From Marinobacter salinus (lineage in GTDB: Bacteria > Pseudomonadota > Gammaproteobacteria > Pseudomonadales > Oleiphilaceae), in NCBI RefSeq assembly GCF_001854125.1, contig NZ_CP017715.1, positions 248,001-312,000 of the forward strand: DNA of 64,000 bases, in the 5' to 3' direction. Shown in pieces: positions 17,701 to 26,048 of the stretch. The number at the start of each line of letters is the position of its first letter. Position 1 is the first letter of the stretch. The notes under the pieces were generated by a model. It was not told the DNA's origin. It did not search any database and saw nothing but the letters and a program-made list of their open reading frames with translations. Position numbers and translations under genes: made by a program.

Positions 17701-18627
17701 ATGCAACATCTGCAAGGATTACGGGCGTTTGTTTCAGTGGCCCGCGAGGGCAGTGTGTCCCGGGCCGCTGAGCGGCTTCACCTGACCCAGCCAGCAGTCA
17801 GTCTCAAACTTAAGCAATTGCAGGATGATCTTGGCCTGAAACTGTTTCGCCGAAGGCCCCAGGGACTGGGGCTGACCGAGGATGGTCAGAGTCTGCTGCC
17901 GGTGGCTGAAAAGGCCCTGGCAGGGCTGGTCGCGTTTGAACAGAGTGCCCGGGCGTTGCATAGTACCGTTCGTGGGCGCCTCAAGATCGGCACTATTGTG
18001 GATCCGGAGTTTATCCGCCTCGGCGCATTCTTGCATCGGTTGGTGGCCCGTGCGCCGCAGCTGGAAACGGAGCTTCATCAGGGCATGAGCGGGAGTGTTC
18101 TTGAGCAGGTCAGAAACGGCTCTCTGGATGTCGGGTTTTTTCTGGCACCGCCCGGAGCCGGGCCTGGCCTCGCACTGTCGGAATTGGCGCACCGTGAGCT
18201 GACACTGTTCGACTATCATGTGATTGCGCCGGCGGGTTGGGCGGCACGGGTTGCCGACACGCGCTGGCCAAGCCTGGCCCGGCTACCATGGATTGTGACA
18301 CCCCCAAACTCCGTGCATAACCGGTTGCTGGCCAGTGTGATGGAGCCCCGGGGGCTGGTTCCGAACGGCGTCGCCCAGGTGGATCAGGAAGCCTGCATGC
18401 TGGATCTGGTGCGTGCCGGGGTCGGGTTGAGCCTGGCCAGGGATGCCCTGGCTATGGCCGAGCGCCAGGAGCGGGGCCTTGTGGTCGTAAATGGCGTCCG
18501 GCTGCCGTGCGCCCTGAGTTTTATCTGGCGCAAGGACCGGGAAAATGAGCCGGTGATTTCCGAGGCCCTGGAAGCGCTGGCTGGCGTCTGGTTGCTCGAT
18601 GACCTTGATTCAGCTGGCTCAGCCTAG
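17701..18627 (+). CDS. LysR-type regulator divergent from mmsA (HpdR-like)
   Basis: A 308-residue LysR regulator with the winged helix-turn-helix at residues 5-60 (GSVSRAAERLHLTQPAVSLKLKQLQ) and a two-lobe effector-binding domain after it. The frame opens at TTG 17683, but GGAGG at 17688-17692 sits eight bases before ATG 17701, which is the real start. By position it should control the divergent mmsA-GMC oxidoreductase operon, as HpdR does with 3-hydroxypropionate as inducer in Pseudomonas. The last nine bases overlap the convergent ZIP transporter gene. Confidence 0.9.
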   Translation: MQHLQGLRAFVSVAREGSVSRAAERLHLTQPAVSLKLKQLQDDLGLKLFRRRPQGLGLTEDGQSLLPVAEKALAGLVAFEQSARALHSTVRGRLKIGTIVDPEFIRLGAFLHRLVARAPQLETELHQGMSGSVLEQVRNGSLDVGFFLAPPGAGPGLALSELAHRELTLFDYHVIAPAGWAARVADTRWPSLARLPWIVTPPNSVHNRLLASVMEPRGLVPNGVAQVDQEACMLDLVRAGVGLSLARDALAMAERQERGLVVVNGVRLPCALSFIWRKDRENEPVISEALEALAGVWLLDDLDSAGSA

Positions 18628-19404
18628 CGTCGCATCGAGAAACATCATGACCACGAATCCCGCTAGTAGCGAGAAAGTAGCCAGGGTTTTGTATGAGTTT
18701 CGGTGGGTTTCCGGGATGATCTCGTTGCTGATGATGAACAGCATGGCACCTGCCGCAAAGCCGAGGGTCCAGGGCATGATCGGTTCCGCAAGCCACACCA
18801 GCGATGCGCCAAAGAGACCGCCAATGGGTTCGGCGAGTCCGGAGAGCAAAGCTATTCCGAATGCCTTGATCCGGGAGTACTGGATCGCCAACAGTGAAAA
18901 GGCGACCGCCAGTCCCTCTGGAATATTCTGGATACCGATGCCGGTTGCCAACACGTAGCCGTTGCGTACGTCTCCTCCGGCAAAGCCGACGCCGACTGCC
19001 ATGCCCTCGGGAAAGTTATGCAGCGTAATGGCAATGATAAACAGCCAGATTCGCCGGATATGGGCGGCGCTGGGCCCCTCCCGACCGAGACCGAAATGCT
19101 CATGAGGCAGTTTCTGATGGATATAGAACAGGGCTGCGGCACCGGAAAGAACACCAAAAATGACAAGCAGCGCCGCACCCCAGGTCGTGCCAACCAGGGT
19201 TTCACCATACTCCAGTCCCGGCAGAAGCAGGGAAAAGAACGAGGCGGCCAGCATGACGCCGGCCGCACCAGCGAGCATGCTATCCTGAAGCCGGTCCGAC
19301 AGGCTTTTGATGAAGAAGACCGCCAGAGCGCCAAGGCCGGTGGCCAGGCCAGCCATCAGGCTCGCCAGGGCGCCTAACCAGACAATGCTGATATCCGTGT
19401 TCAT
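18619..19404 (-). CDS. ZIP-family metal transporter
   Basis: A 261-residue, eight-helix membrane protein of the ZIP family (zinc or other divalent metal uptake). The two metal-site motifs are in place: HNFPEG at residues 129-134 and QNIPEG at 159-164. A short His-containing loop (KLPHEHF, about 99-105) joins helices 3 and 4. The second motif has Asn where many ZIPs have His, as in the GufA-like group. GGGAGACTTC precedes the ATG. A dyad lies 48-70 bases upstream and may be an operator. Confidence 0.88.
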   Translation of the reverse strand: MNTDISIVWLGALASLMAGLATGLGALAVFFIKSLSDRLQDSMLAGAAGVMLAASFFSLLLPGLEYGETLVGTTWGAALLVIFGVLSGAAALFYIHQKLPHEHFGLGREGPSAAHIRRIWLFIIAITLHNFPEGMAVGVGFAGGDVRNGYVLATGIGIQNIPEGLAVAFSLLAIQYSRIKAFGIALLSGLAEPIGGLFGASLVWLAEPIMPWTLGFAAGAMLFIISNEIIPETHRNSYKTLATFSLLAGFVVMMFLDATLG

Positions 19405-19451
19405 GAAGTCTCCCGAAGCCCTGCCACGAGCATAGCAGCGATGGGTTCTAT

Positions 19452-19474
19452 ACGATCAGTTCATTACTGATCGT
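19452..19474. promoter_or_regulatory. 23-bp dyad upstream of the ZIP transporter gene
   Basis: ACGATCAGT-TCATT-ACTGATCGT is a perfect 9-bp inverted repeat with a 5-base centre. It lies within the 162-base gap between the SelW-like gene and the ZIP gene, 48-70 bases before the ZIP start. No T-run follows on either strand, so an operator is more likely than a terminator. It does not look like a Zur box. Confidence 0.45.
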
Positions 19475-19566
19475 GGCATTGGGAGCGTCGTCCGGCTCCG
19501 CACTAGTCCGGGTCATGGGCGCAAGCGCAAACCGATTGGCCAGGGTCAGATTTTTTGAATCAGGAG

Positions 19567-19854
19567 TTAAAGGCTTTCCTGTTTACGGTCGGAATGGCCC
19601 AGTGAGCGGTCGGGATCGATCTCATCGCGAACGAGCTGCTTGAGCCTGGTGATTTCCGGAAACCCTTGCTGGTCCTTGCGGGACCAGATGCGCTTGCCAT
19701 TGACCCATACCTCGAAAATACCACCCGTGCCAGGGTGCAGCGTAAGCTCATCGAGCTCGCCCTCGAAGGTAGTGAGCAGTTCCTGCGCCATCCAGGCTGA
19801 GCGCAATAGCCATCGGCAGCCGGTGCAATAGTGAATGTCGACGCGATTGGTCAT
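19567..19854 (-). CDS. SelT/SelW/SelH (Rdx) family protein
   Basis: A 95-residue thioredoxin-like protein with the CTGC redox motif (Cys10 and Cys13) right after the first strand. The middle carries LTLHPGTGGIFEVWVNGKRIW, a clear Rdx-family segment, and the WSRKDQQGFPE part follows. Cysteine replaces selenocysteine of the animal proteins. The frame extends upstream to 19914, but ATG 19854 gives the family N-terminus. It starts 4 bases after the stop of the lipoprotein gene, so translation is probably coupled. Likely a cytoplasmic thiol-redox protein. Partner unknown. Confidence 0.88.
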   Translation of the reverse strand: MTNRVDIHYCTGCRWLLRSAWMAQELLTTFEGELDELTLHPGTGGIFEVWVNGKRIWSRKDQQGFPEITRLKQLVRDEIDPDRSLGHSDRKQESL

Positions 19855-19858
19855 GGGG

Positions 19859-20311
19859 TTAATCCGTTTTGTCGGTCGGGTAAACCGAGCGAGAAAGTGT
19901 GGGCTGGCAGCCAACGACCTGTCTTGCCTGCTTGTGAGCGTGAAGGTACCAGCGCTCGCCGGGGCTGGTAAATGTCTTGCGGGTTATCATGAACTCCGTT
20001 GTCTCCATGGTCGCCGGAATGGGAGAACCGTCAGCGTGGCGGTAGACACAGCTGGTGCCAAGCCTGACGACTGTTGCGACGGGCAGCTCGATAAACCCGT
20101 CCTCGCGAATCTCCGGCGGTTGGTCGTCTACCTCAGTGATTTTGAGGCAGGGGCCATAGTGAACTTTTTCCAGCTCTTTCAGGTACTCGCTGAGGCAATG
20201 CTGAGCGCTCAGCAAGATGGTGTTTGTGCCGATGTGTTCCTGCCCTGTGGAGAAGGACTGGCACCCGGCAAGTAGCAGCATGCAGAGCAGAACAGGCGCT
20301 GGGCATCTCAT
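19859..20311 (-). CDS. Lipoprotein of unknown function
   Basis: A 150-residue protein with a short signal peptide and a lipobox LLAGC, with Cys17 as the lipidated residue. The mature part has four further cysteines spread along it, which might form disulfides in the periplasm. No known domain is recognised. The frame also opens at GTG 20317, but AGGAG at a short spacing favours ATG 20311. It lies 16 bases downstream of the L,D-transpeptidase gene and 4 bases upstream of the SelW-like gene on the same strand, so these three are probably one operon. Confidence 0.72.
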   Translation of the reverse strand: MRCPAPVLLCMLLLAGCQSFSTGQEHIGTNTILLSAQHCLSEYLKELEKVHYGPCLKITEVDDQPPEIREDGFIELPVATVVRLGTSCVYRHADGSPIPATMETTEFMITRKTFTSPGERWYLHAHKQARQVVGCQPTLSRSVYPTDKTD

Positions 20312-20326
20312 GGTCACTCCTCATCG

Positions 20327-22054
20327 TTAATGCGACCCCGGTATTGTCAGGCGTTGCAAGATGCGACCCGGGCGCGACACGGATTCGGCAACCGGGGTCG
20401 GGCGGTATGAGTCGCCAGTTGGTGTTTCGCGGAGCCGTGATATCAGGCGACTATCCCGATTATAGATGTCATTGCGAAGCTGCAGTTGGCCATTGTCATC
20501 GACCCATGCCGTCCAGTACTGGATATAAACGGGCACTGGCTCTGGCAGCACCGCGGTGACCGGCCGGGATGTTGCCAGCACATCATTGATTTTTGCGCGG
20601 GACCAGTCCGGATTTTGAGAGAGCAGGTGGGCCGCCAGGTCAAAGGGCTGTTCAACACGTATGCAACCTGAACTGAAGGAGCGCGAGGCCCTGCTGAAGA
20701 GGCCTTGCCCCGGTGTGTCGTGCAGGTAGACGTCGTACTCATTGGGGAACATGAACTTGACCTGGCCGAGAGCATTTTGGAGGCCGGGCTCCTGAACGAA
20801 TTGGTAGGGAAAATTATCTGCGGACAAAGAGGCCCAATCGACGGTCTCTGGATCAATACGTGTCCGGTTTGCACCCCAACCCTTGTATACGCTGATGTTC
20901 AGGCGGTCAAGGTAATCCGGATCCCGGACAATCAGTGGCAGTTGATCTTCAATCATCAGCTTTCGGGGAACCGTCCAGGTGGGGTTAAAAACAAGATACC
21001 GGATACGGTCGCTGAAGACCGGTGTCTGTCGGAAGGGCCGGCCGACAATGACTCGCTTGCGCAGGACTTCCTCGCCGTTTTCAATCATTTTCAGCTCAAA
21101 ACCGGCGATATTCACGATGACAAACCGGCGCCCGAGGGACTCCGGCAGCCAGCGCCAACGCTCCAGTGCGGCGTCGATCTGCCGAACCCGTTCGACCGGC
21201 ATCATGTTCAGGGCGCCCAAGGTTTTACGGCCAATAATGCCATCCGGTTCCAGGCCATGCCGGGCCTGAAATGCAGAGACAGGGCTTTCCAGTCCGGCAT
21301 CGTAGAACTGCGGATCTCCGTCCTGTCCGTTGATGGTAAACGATGCCGGAAGATCGCCCAATGCCGCCATTCTCTGGCGAATTTCCGGCAGACGGGAGTC
21401 CCGGTCGCCTGGTCGGATGGACGGACTGGCGGCAAGGGGCAACCAGGGCTGGCCAAGCAGGCGGGTTATTCTTTGTCGGGCTTCAACAAGTTTTCGGTAG
21501 GCTTCATGAGAGGGCCTCAGCGTATCCAGCGAGCTGCGAATGTCAGCGCCATTGAGGGCTTCGGCCAAAACCAGCTCCATTTTTCGTTGACGGCGGTTGG
21601 CGGTCCACTCTGTGTGAATGTTCTGTGGGTTTACTTTGCCTTCCAGCAAGTGCGAGCCGAGCATGAGAAAGGCATCCGAAAACAGCAGGTCCAGATCTGC
21701 ACGCAGATCCTCGGATAATTGATCTATGCGCCTGAGGGCCAGTTCGGACAGAATAGCCCCGTGGTAGTCCCCGGGGTTCAGACCGTCGGAGCTGGCATGC
21801 TCCACAGCATCAATCAGTTGCCGGCGTTGCTCGGGGTCTGTCCAGGCGGGCTTATAGCCCCGGGCGCCATAGAAACTGGAGAGTGCGTGCCGGGCAAGCA
21901 AAGGGTCACCCAGAACCTTTACCGGAAAGCCGGCATCCAGTGCTTCAACTCGTGCAACGATGGCTTCGTCCGCAGCAACACATGGCGGGAACCAGGAAAG
22001 GGTTACCGTAAGGAGTAATACCGTTGCGCTGGCTAAAACGCCTTGTCTGGACAT
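20327..22054 (-). CDS. L,D-transpeptidase family protein (YcbB/LdtD-like)
   Basis: A protein of about 575 residues with a signal peptide (residues 1-35), a long N-terminal scaffold region, a peptidoglycan-binding type 1 domain (about 240-290, with GLEPDGIIGRKTLGALN) and a YkuD catalytic domain. The active-site stretch with SRSFSSGCIRVEQP places the catalytic cysteine near residue 463. The order of domains matches YcbB (LdtD), which makes 3-3 cross-links in peptidoglycan. GGAGAAGCCC precedes ATG 22054. A start at 22075 is less likely because it would add a hydrophilic stretch before the signal peptide. Confidence 0.9.
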   Translation of the reverse strand: MSRQGVLASATVLLLTVTLSWFPPCVAADEAIVARVEALDAGFPVKVLGDPLLARHALSSFYGARGYKPAWTDPEQRRQLIDAVEHASSDGLNPGDYHGAILSELALRRIDQLSEDLRADLDLLFSDAFLMLGSHLLEGKVNPQNIHTEWTANRRQRKMELVLAEALNGADIRSSLDTLRPSHEAYRKLVEARQRITRLLGQPWLPLAASPSIRPGDRDSRLPEIRQRMAALGDLPASFTINGQDGDPQFYDAGLESPVSAFQARHGLEPDGIIGRKTLGALNMMPVERVRQIDAALERWRWLPESLGRRFVIVNIAGFELKMIENGEEVLRKRVIVGRPFRQTPVFSDRIRYLVFNPTWTVPRKLMIEDQLPLIVRDPDYLDRLNISVYKGWGANRTRIDPETVDWASLSADNFPYQFVQEPGLQNALGQVKFMFPNEYDVYLHDTPGQGLFSRASRSFSSGCIRVEQPFDLAAHLLSQNPDWSRAKINDVLATSRPVTAVLPEPVPVYIQYWTAWVDDNGQLQLRNDIYNRDSRLISRLRETPTGDSYRPTPVAESVSRPGRILQRLTIPGSH

Positions 22055-22117
22055 GGGCTTCTCCGGTTCATCCATGAACGTTTTCGGATACCGATTGGTG
22101 CAATTTATATCTGGACC

Positions 22118-23179
22118 TTACCATAATCCCATTTGTTCCCCGGCGGGTCTTCTGAACAAATCTTTGCGCAGTGGTTCTTCTGTGTGCAGGTTCATACCAA
22201 GTTGTTTGGCCTTTATAGAAAAGCGCTGACGAATCAGGTCCGCATAGGGCCCTGTGCCGGTCATTCTGTTTCCGAAATCCGAGTCATAACTTTTGCCACC
22301 CCTCAAGTCGCGAATCCGGTTCATGACGTGATTGGCACGCTGGGGAAAATGTCGATGTAGCCAGTCTTGGAACAGCTCATCCAGCTCCAGCGGCAGCCTC
22401 AGCATGATCCAGCTGGCACAGGTTGCTCCGGCCGACGCTGCAGCAGTTAGTATGGCTTCAATTTCATGGTCGTTAATGAACGGTATTACAGGGCCCAGAA
22501 TGATCCCGGTGGGCACACCAGCACCGGTGAGCTGTTCGATTATTTTCAGGCGTGTTGCTGGCGCCGCGGTTCGTGGTTCCATTCTGCGTTTCAGGTCATT
22601 GCTCAAGGTCGTGAGACTGATGCGAACGGAACACAGGTTCTGGCTGGCTAGTTCCGAGAGCAAATCCAGATCTCTAAGGATCAGGGCGCCCTTGGTAATG
22701 ATGGATACCGGGTGACGATATTCGGCCAGAACCTCAAGCAGCTGTCTGGTGATTCGCCGGTCACGTTCCAGAGGCTGGTAAGCGTCGGTGTTCATGCCCA
22801 GGGCGATCGGTGAGACTTTGTAGCCGGGTTTGTCCAGTTCCTCCTGCAGCTTTCGGGCGGCGTTCGATTTGGCAATCAGCCGAGTTTCAAAGTCCAGGCC
22901 CGGAGACATGTCCCAGTAGGCGTGTGTAGGCCGGGCAAAGCAGTAAATGCAGGCATGTTCACAGCCCCGGTATGGGTTGATGGACTGGTCGAACGGCACA
23001 TCCGGCGAGGTGTTCCGGCTGATGATGGTGCGTACTTTTTCATTCACCACTTCGGTTGCCAGGGAATCCGGATTCAGCTCGTCTTCCGGAGGCTGATACC
23101 AGCCGTCGTCGAACGTCCGGTCCGTTATGGTGGGCTGAAAGCGATTATGAGGATTAAGGCCGGTTGAGCGCGTTTTCAT
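22118..23179 (-). CDS. PA0069 family radical SAM protein
   Basis: A 353-residue radical SAM protein, with the cluster motif C-x3-C-x2-C at Cys73, Cys77 and Cys80 in RGCEHACIYCFARPTHAYWD. The sequence belongs with the SplB-related PA0069 family. Members sit in the LexA regulon of Pseudomonas aeruginosa, and the sequence here has a very good LexA box just upstream. A role in DNA repair or the damage response is likely but the reaction is not established. No strong ribosome-binding site precedes ATG 23179. Confidence 0.9.
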   Translation of the reverse strand: MKTRSTGLNPHNRFQPTITDRTFDDGWYQPPEDELNPDSLATEVVNEKVRTIISRNTSPDVPFDQSINPYRGCEHACIYCFARPTHAYWDMSPGLDFETRLIAKSNAARKLQEELDKPGYKVSPIALGMNTDAYQPLERDRRITRQLLEVLAEYRHPVSIITKGALILRDLDLLSELASQNLCSVRISLTTLSNDLKRRMEPRTAAPATRLKIIEQLTGAGVPTGIILGPVIPFINDHEIEAILTAAASAGATCASWIMLRLPLELDELFQDWLHRHFPQRANHVMNRIRDLRGGKSYDSDFGNRMTGTGPYADLIRQRFSIKAKQLGMNLHTEEPLRKDLFRRPAGEQMGLW

Positions 23180-23192
23180 GGGAGATTACCAA

Positions 23193-23212
23193 TACTGTTT
23201 ATATGTACAGTA
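23193..23212 (-). promoter_or_regulatory. LexA (SOS) box of the radical SAM gene
   Basis: TACTGTTTATATGTACAGTA fits the SOS box CTGT-N8-ACAG exactly, with the flanking TA pairs also symmetrical. The dyad continues outward as CAATACTGT / ACAGTATTG. It lies 14-33 bases upstream of the radical SAM start codon and downstream of the chemoreceptor stop, so the radical SAM gene is the only sensible target. Confidence 0.88.
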
Positions 23213-23274
23213 TTGATAATGCTACCCCCTGCGACATGGCGTGCGCAAGGGGGAGGAGAGTCTGGCGATTGTAC

Positions 23275-25152
23275 CTACAGTCGGAACCGTTGGGATGCCC
23301 GGGTGAGAGAGGTTGTTTGTGAGGACAGCCGCTCGATATGCGCGTTGAGTTGCTTCCGGATGTCTGCAGTTTCGCGGGTGTGGCCGTGAATCTGCTCCAC
23401 TTTCTGTGCAATCTCCTCGGTGGTGGTGGAAATGCCCTCCACAGACGACACGACCTGGTTCATGTCCCCGGCCAGTTGGTTGATGGAGCCGGTAATCTGG
23501 TCGATGGCCATGGCAGCTTCCTCGGCGCTTTTTTCACCCTCTCCGGCGGAATGGAGTCCTTCCTTCATCATGGTGGTGATGGCGGATGTTTCCCGGTTCA
23601 GGGAATCCACAATTTCGGCAATGCCATTGGTGGCCGATACGGTTTTTTCCGCCAGTGACCGGACTTCATCTGCCACGACCGAAAACCCGCGTCCCGCCTC
23701 GCCGGCGCGGGCCGCCTCAATGGCTGCGTTCAGGGCCAGTAAATTGGTCTGCTCTGCCAGGCTGTTGATCACATCAACAATGGAGTTGACCTTCTCGCCG
23801 GTTTTGCTGAGCTGGCCGATCTGGTCATGGGTTCTCTGGATGCGCTCGGCAAGGGTGCTCATGCTGTCTGCACTGCGTTTCACGACAGTTGCGCCGGACT
23901 GGGCCGCACCGTTGGCGCTTTGGGCAGCTTCATTGACCGATTGGGTATACTTGGCGATATCGACAGCGGTGTGTGAGATTTCCTGGACGGCGGTTGCGGT
24001 CTGCTCTGTTTCTTCCTCAACTTGTTCGCCATTGCGACCCATCTGGCCAACAAGGGAGTCAAGTTCACCCTGCAGGCTGGCCAGGGTTTTGTTGCCCTCC
24101 ACAACCTGTCCGATAACGCTGGAAACATCGTCCAGCATTTTGTTGGTCGCGACACCCAGGCGGTTGAATTCGTCATTGGTATTACGGCCTGGTTCAAGGC
24201 GTTGGCTGAGGTCTCCCGAAGCGACCCGGGTAAGCAATTCAACGACTTCATTCAGGCGTTTAACGAGTGTCCGCGAAGCGCCGGTCAGGGTCAGAATAAG
24301 CACAACCAGAACCGCTGCGGAGGTTGCAATGATCAGCCAGGTGGAGGCCGTCCGAGCCTCCTCTGCTTGCGCGCTGGTGGAGGCAATAATACCTGTGCGA
24401 AGAGACTTGCCCTGGCTGATAATCGTGTCACGAAGATTCGAACCGGTTGTCTCAAGCCGGGCTTCAAGGTCTGCGAGGCTCGTAACGATCTCGTCAGACT
24501 TCGCAAAGGCGTCCGCGAACCCCTGAACGGACTGTCCTATTTCGATATCCTGCCAGTCCATTTCCTTGACCACAGCCTGCATTCGGGCCACGGCTTCGCG
24601 GGTTTTCTCAGCGTAGCTGGCATCGAAGGTGTCGAGGTAGTCCCGGTAGTTGGAGGCGATAATATTGATGTCATCGTTGAAGATGGAAATACCGATTTCC
24701 CGGAGGTCGCTCTCGACAATGCCAGCCATCTTTGCTTTCAGGCCGTCGCTGTTGGTCAGGCCCAGGGTCTGACTCAGACCGAGCCATTCTCTTCGCATAT
24801 CGGTATATTGGTTGACGGCATCGCGGATGTCCTCCGCTGTACCGGCGATGGATGGCTCTGAGAGCTTTTCCGCCAAGGTCGCTAGTCCGGCGGCCTGCGT
24901 TTCCAGAGAATCGAGTTGGGTCTGGTAGGCGCCAACAACGTCAGGAGTCAGGTTTTCGCTGAGACGATCTGCATTTAGCCAGTCGTTCATCAGACCCAGT
25001 GATGCCGTTTCGTAGGATCTGGCCTGGCCACGGGCCTCATAGGCCTCTGAGACCTTGCTCAGGCCGCTTAGCGAGGTCGCCAGCGCAATTGCAAGACCGA
25101 TGAAGGTGGCAGCGATCAGAACGGCAAATTTCTGTTTCCAGGACAGGGCCAT
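23275..25152 (-). CDS. Methyl-accepting chemotaxis protein
   Basis: A 625-residue chemoreceptor. The first membrane helix is at about residues 10-32, then a helical periplasmic sensor domain of about 240 residues, a second membrane helix (about 273-293), a HAMP domain and the long cytoplasmic coiled coil. The signalling tip is the standard one ([20 protein letters not shown], then [13 protein letters not shown]). No C-terminal pentapeptide for CheR tethering is visible. GGAGAATAATA precedes the ATG. The ligand is unknown. The sensor domain does not show a Cache or PAS motif that I recognise and looks like a four-helix bundle. Confidence 0.93.
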   Translation of the reverse strand: MALSWKQKFAVLIAATFIGLAIALATSLSGLSKVSEAYEARGQARSYETASLGLMNDWLNADRLSENLTPDVVGAYQTQLDSLETQAAGLATLAEKLSEPSIAGTAEDIRDAVNQYTDMRREWLGLSQTLGLTNSDGLKAKMAGIVESDLREIGISIFNDDINIIASNYRDYLDTFDASYAEKTREAVARMQAVVKEMDWQDIEIGQSVQGFADAFAKSDEIVTSLADLEARLETTGSNLRDTIISQGKSLRTGIIASTSAQAEEARTASTWLIIATSAAVLVVLILTLTGASRTLVKRLNEVVELLTRVASGDLSQRLEPGRNTNDEFNRLGVATNKMLDDVSSVIGQVVEGNKTLASLQGELDSLVGQMGRNGEQVEEETEQTATAVQEISHTAVDIAKYTQSVNEAAQSANGAAQSGATVVKRSADSMSTLAERIQRTHDQIGQLSKTGEKVNSIVDVINSLAEQTNLLALNAAIEAARAGEAGRGFSVVADEVRSLAEKTVSATNGIAEIVDSLNRETSAITTMMKEGLHSAGEGEKSAEEAAMAIDQITGSINQLAGDMNQVVSSVEGISTTTEEIAQKVEQIHGHTRETADIRKQLNAHIERLSSQTTSLTRASQRFRL

Positions 25153-25257
25153 TATTATTCTCCGGGTTTAAATCTCGTGCTATCCAGTTTTTAGTTCACT
25201 GAGTATATCGGCGCTGTTTCAGATAACTGGAGGCCCCATTCAGAAAAAAAGGAAGTT

Positions 25258-26034
25258 ATGTCCGATCTCGGCATTGTTCAGTATGTTTTGATTGCCGCTA
25301 TCTTCATCTGGAGCGGTTTTGTTCGCTCCGGGCTTGGGTTCGGTGGTGCTGTCCTGTCCTTACCATTCCTTTTGCTGGTGCTCGACCAGCCTTTGGTCTT
25401 TTTGCCGATTATCGCGGTTCACCTGCTGGTTTTTTCGTCTCTGACCATCTGGATGAACAACCGAAAGCGCGTGGATCCATCCGGGGAAAAGGCAGAGGGA
25501 ACGGTGGATTGGCGTTACCTGTGGCGAATTCTTGCGATCATGATCGTGCCCAAACTGATCGGGGTTTTTGGCCTGATTACCATGCCCGGCGATATTCTTA
25601 GTGCCATCATTTTCGTGATTGTCGGCCTGTATTCAGTGTCCTACATTGTCAACAAACCCTTTCGCAGTGGCAGCAAGGCGGTGGACGCGCTGTTCCTGAT
25701 GGCGGGTGGCTATATCAGCGGTACCTCCCTGATCGGGGCCCCCTTGATCATTGCAGTTGCGGCACAGCATCTACCCAAGGAGAAGCTGCGGGATACCCTG
25801 TTCGCTCTCTGGTTTATTCTGGTCATGATCAAAATGGGAGCGTTCATCTGGGCCGGCGTTGACCTGCAACTGATTCATCATCTCTGGCTACTTCCTTGTG
25901 CCGCTCTGGGGCATGTTATCGGACTCCGTTTTCATGACCGAATCCTTCGCGCAGAAACGCCAGTGTTCTTTCAGTTGCTCGGAACCGTGCTGCTGATCGT
26001 CAGCAGCGTTGGCATGTTCAGCGTTCTGGGTTAA
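25258..26034 (+). CDS. TSUP family (TauE/SafE-like) transporter
   Basis: A 258-residue membrane protein with about eight helices and the duplicated TSUP core: SGFVRSGLGFGGAVLSLPFLLL in the first half and GGYISGTSLIGAPLIIAVAAQHL in the second. Relatives export sulfite, sulfoacetate or similar anions. Substrate unknown. GGAAGTT precedes the ATG. It is divergent from the chemoreceptor (105 bases between starts) and converges on the AbiTii-like gene with 14 bases between stops. Confidence 0.87.
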   Translation: MSDLGIVQYVLIAAIFIWSGFVRSGLGFGGAVLSLPFLLLVLDQPLVFLPIIAVHLLVFSSLTIWMNNRKRVDPSGEKAEGTVDWRYLWRILAIMIVPKLIGVFGLITMPGDILSAIIFVIVGLYSVSYIVNKPFRSGSKAVDALFLMAGGYISGTSLIGAPLIIAVAAQHLPKEKLRDTLFALWFILVMIKMGAFIWAGVDLQLIHHLWLLPCAALGHVIGLRFHDRILRAETPVFFQLLGTVLLIVSSVGMFSVLG

Positions 26035-26048
26035 GACACGGGGGCCGC

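Noticed and set aside
20705-21718. 337-residue plus-strand frame opposite the L,D-transpeptidase
   Set aside because: Shadow of a gene with strong YkuD motifs; no ribosome-binding site.
23420-24526. 368-residue plus-strand frame opposite the chemoreceptor
   Set aside because: Ser/Thr-rich antisense composition, typical of shadows of helical coiled-coil genes.
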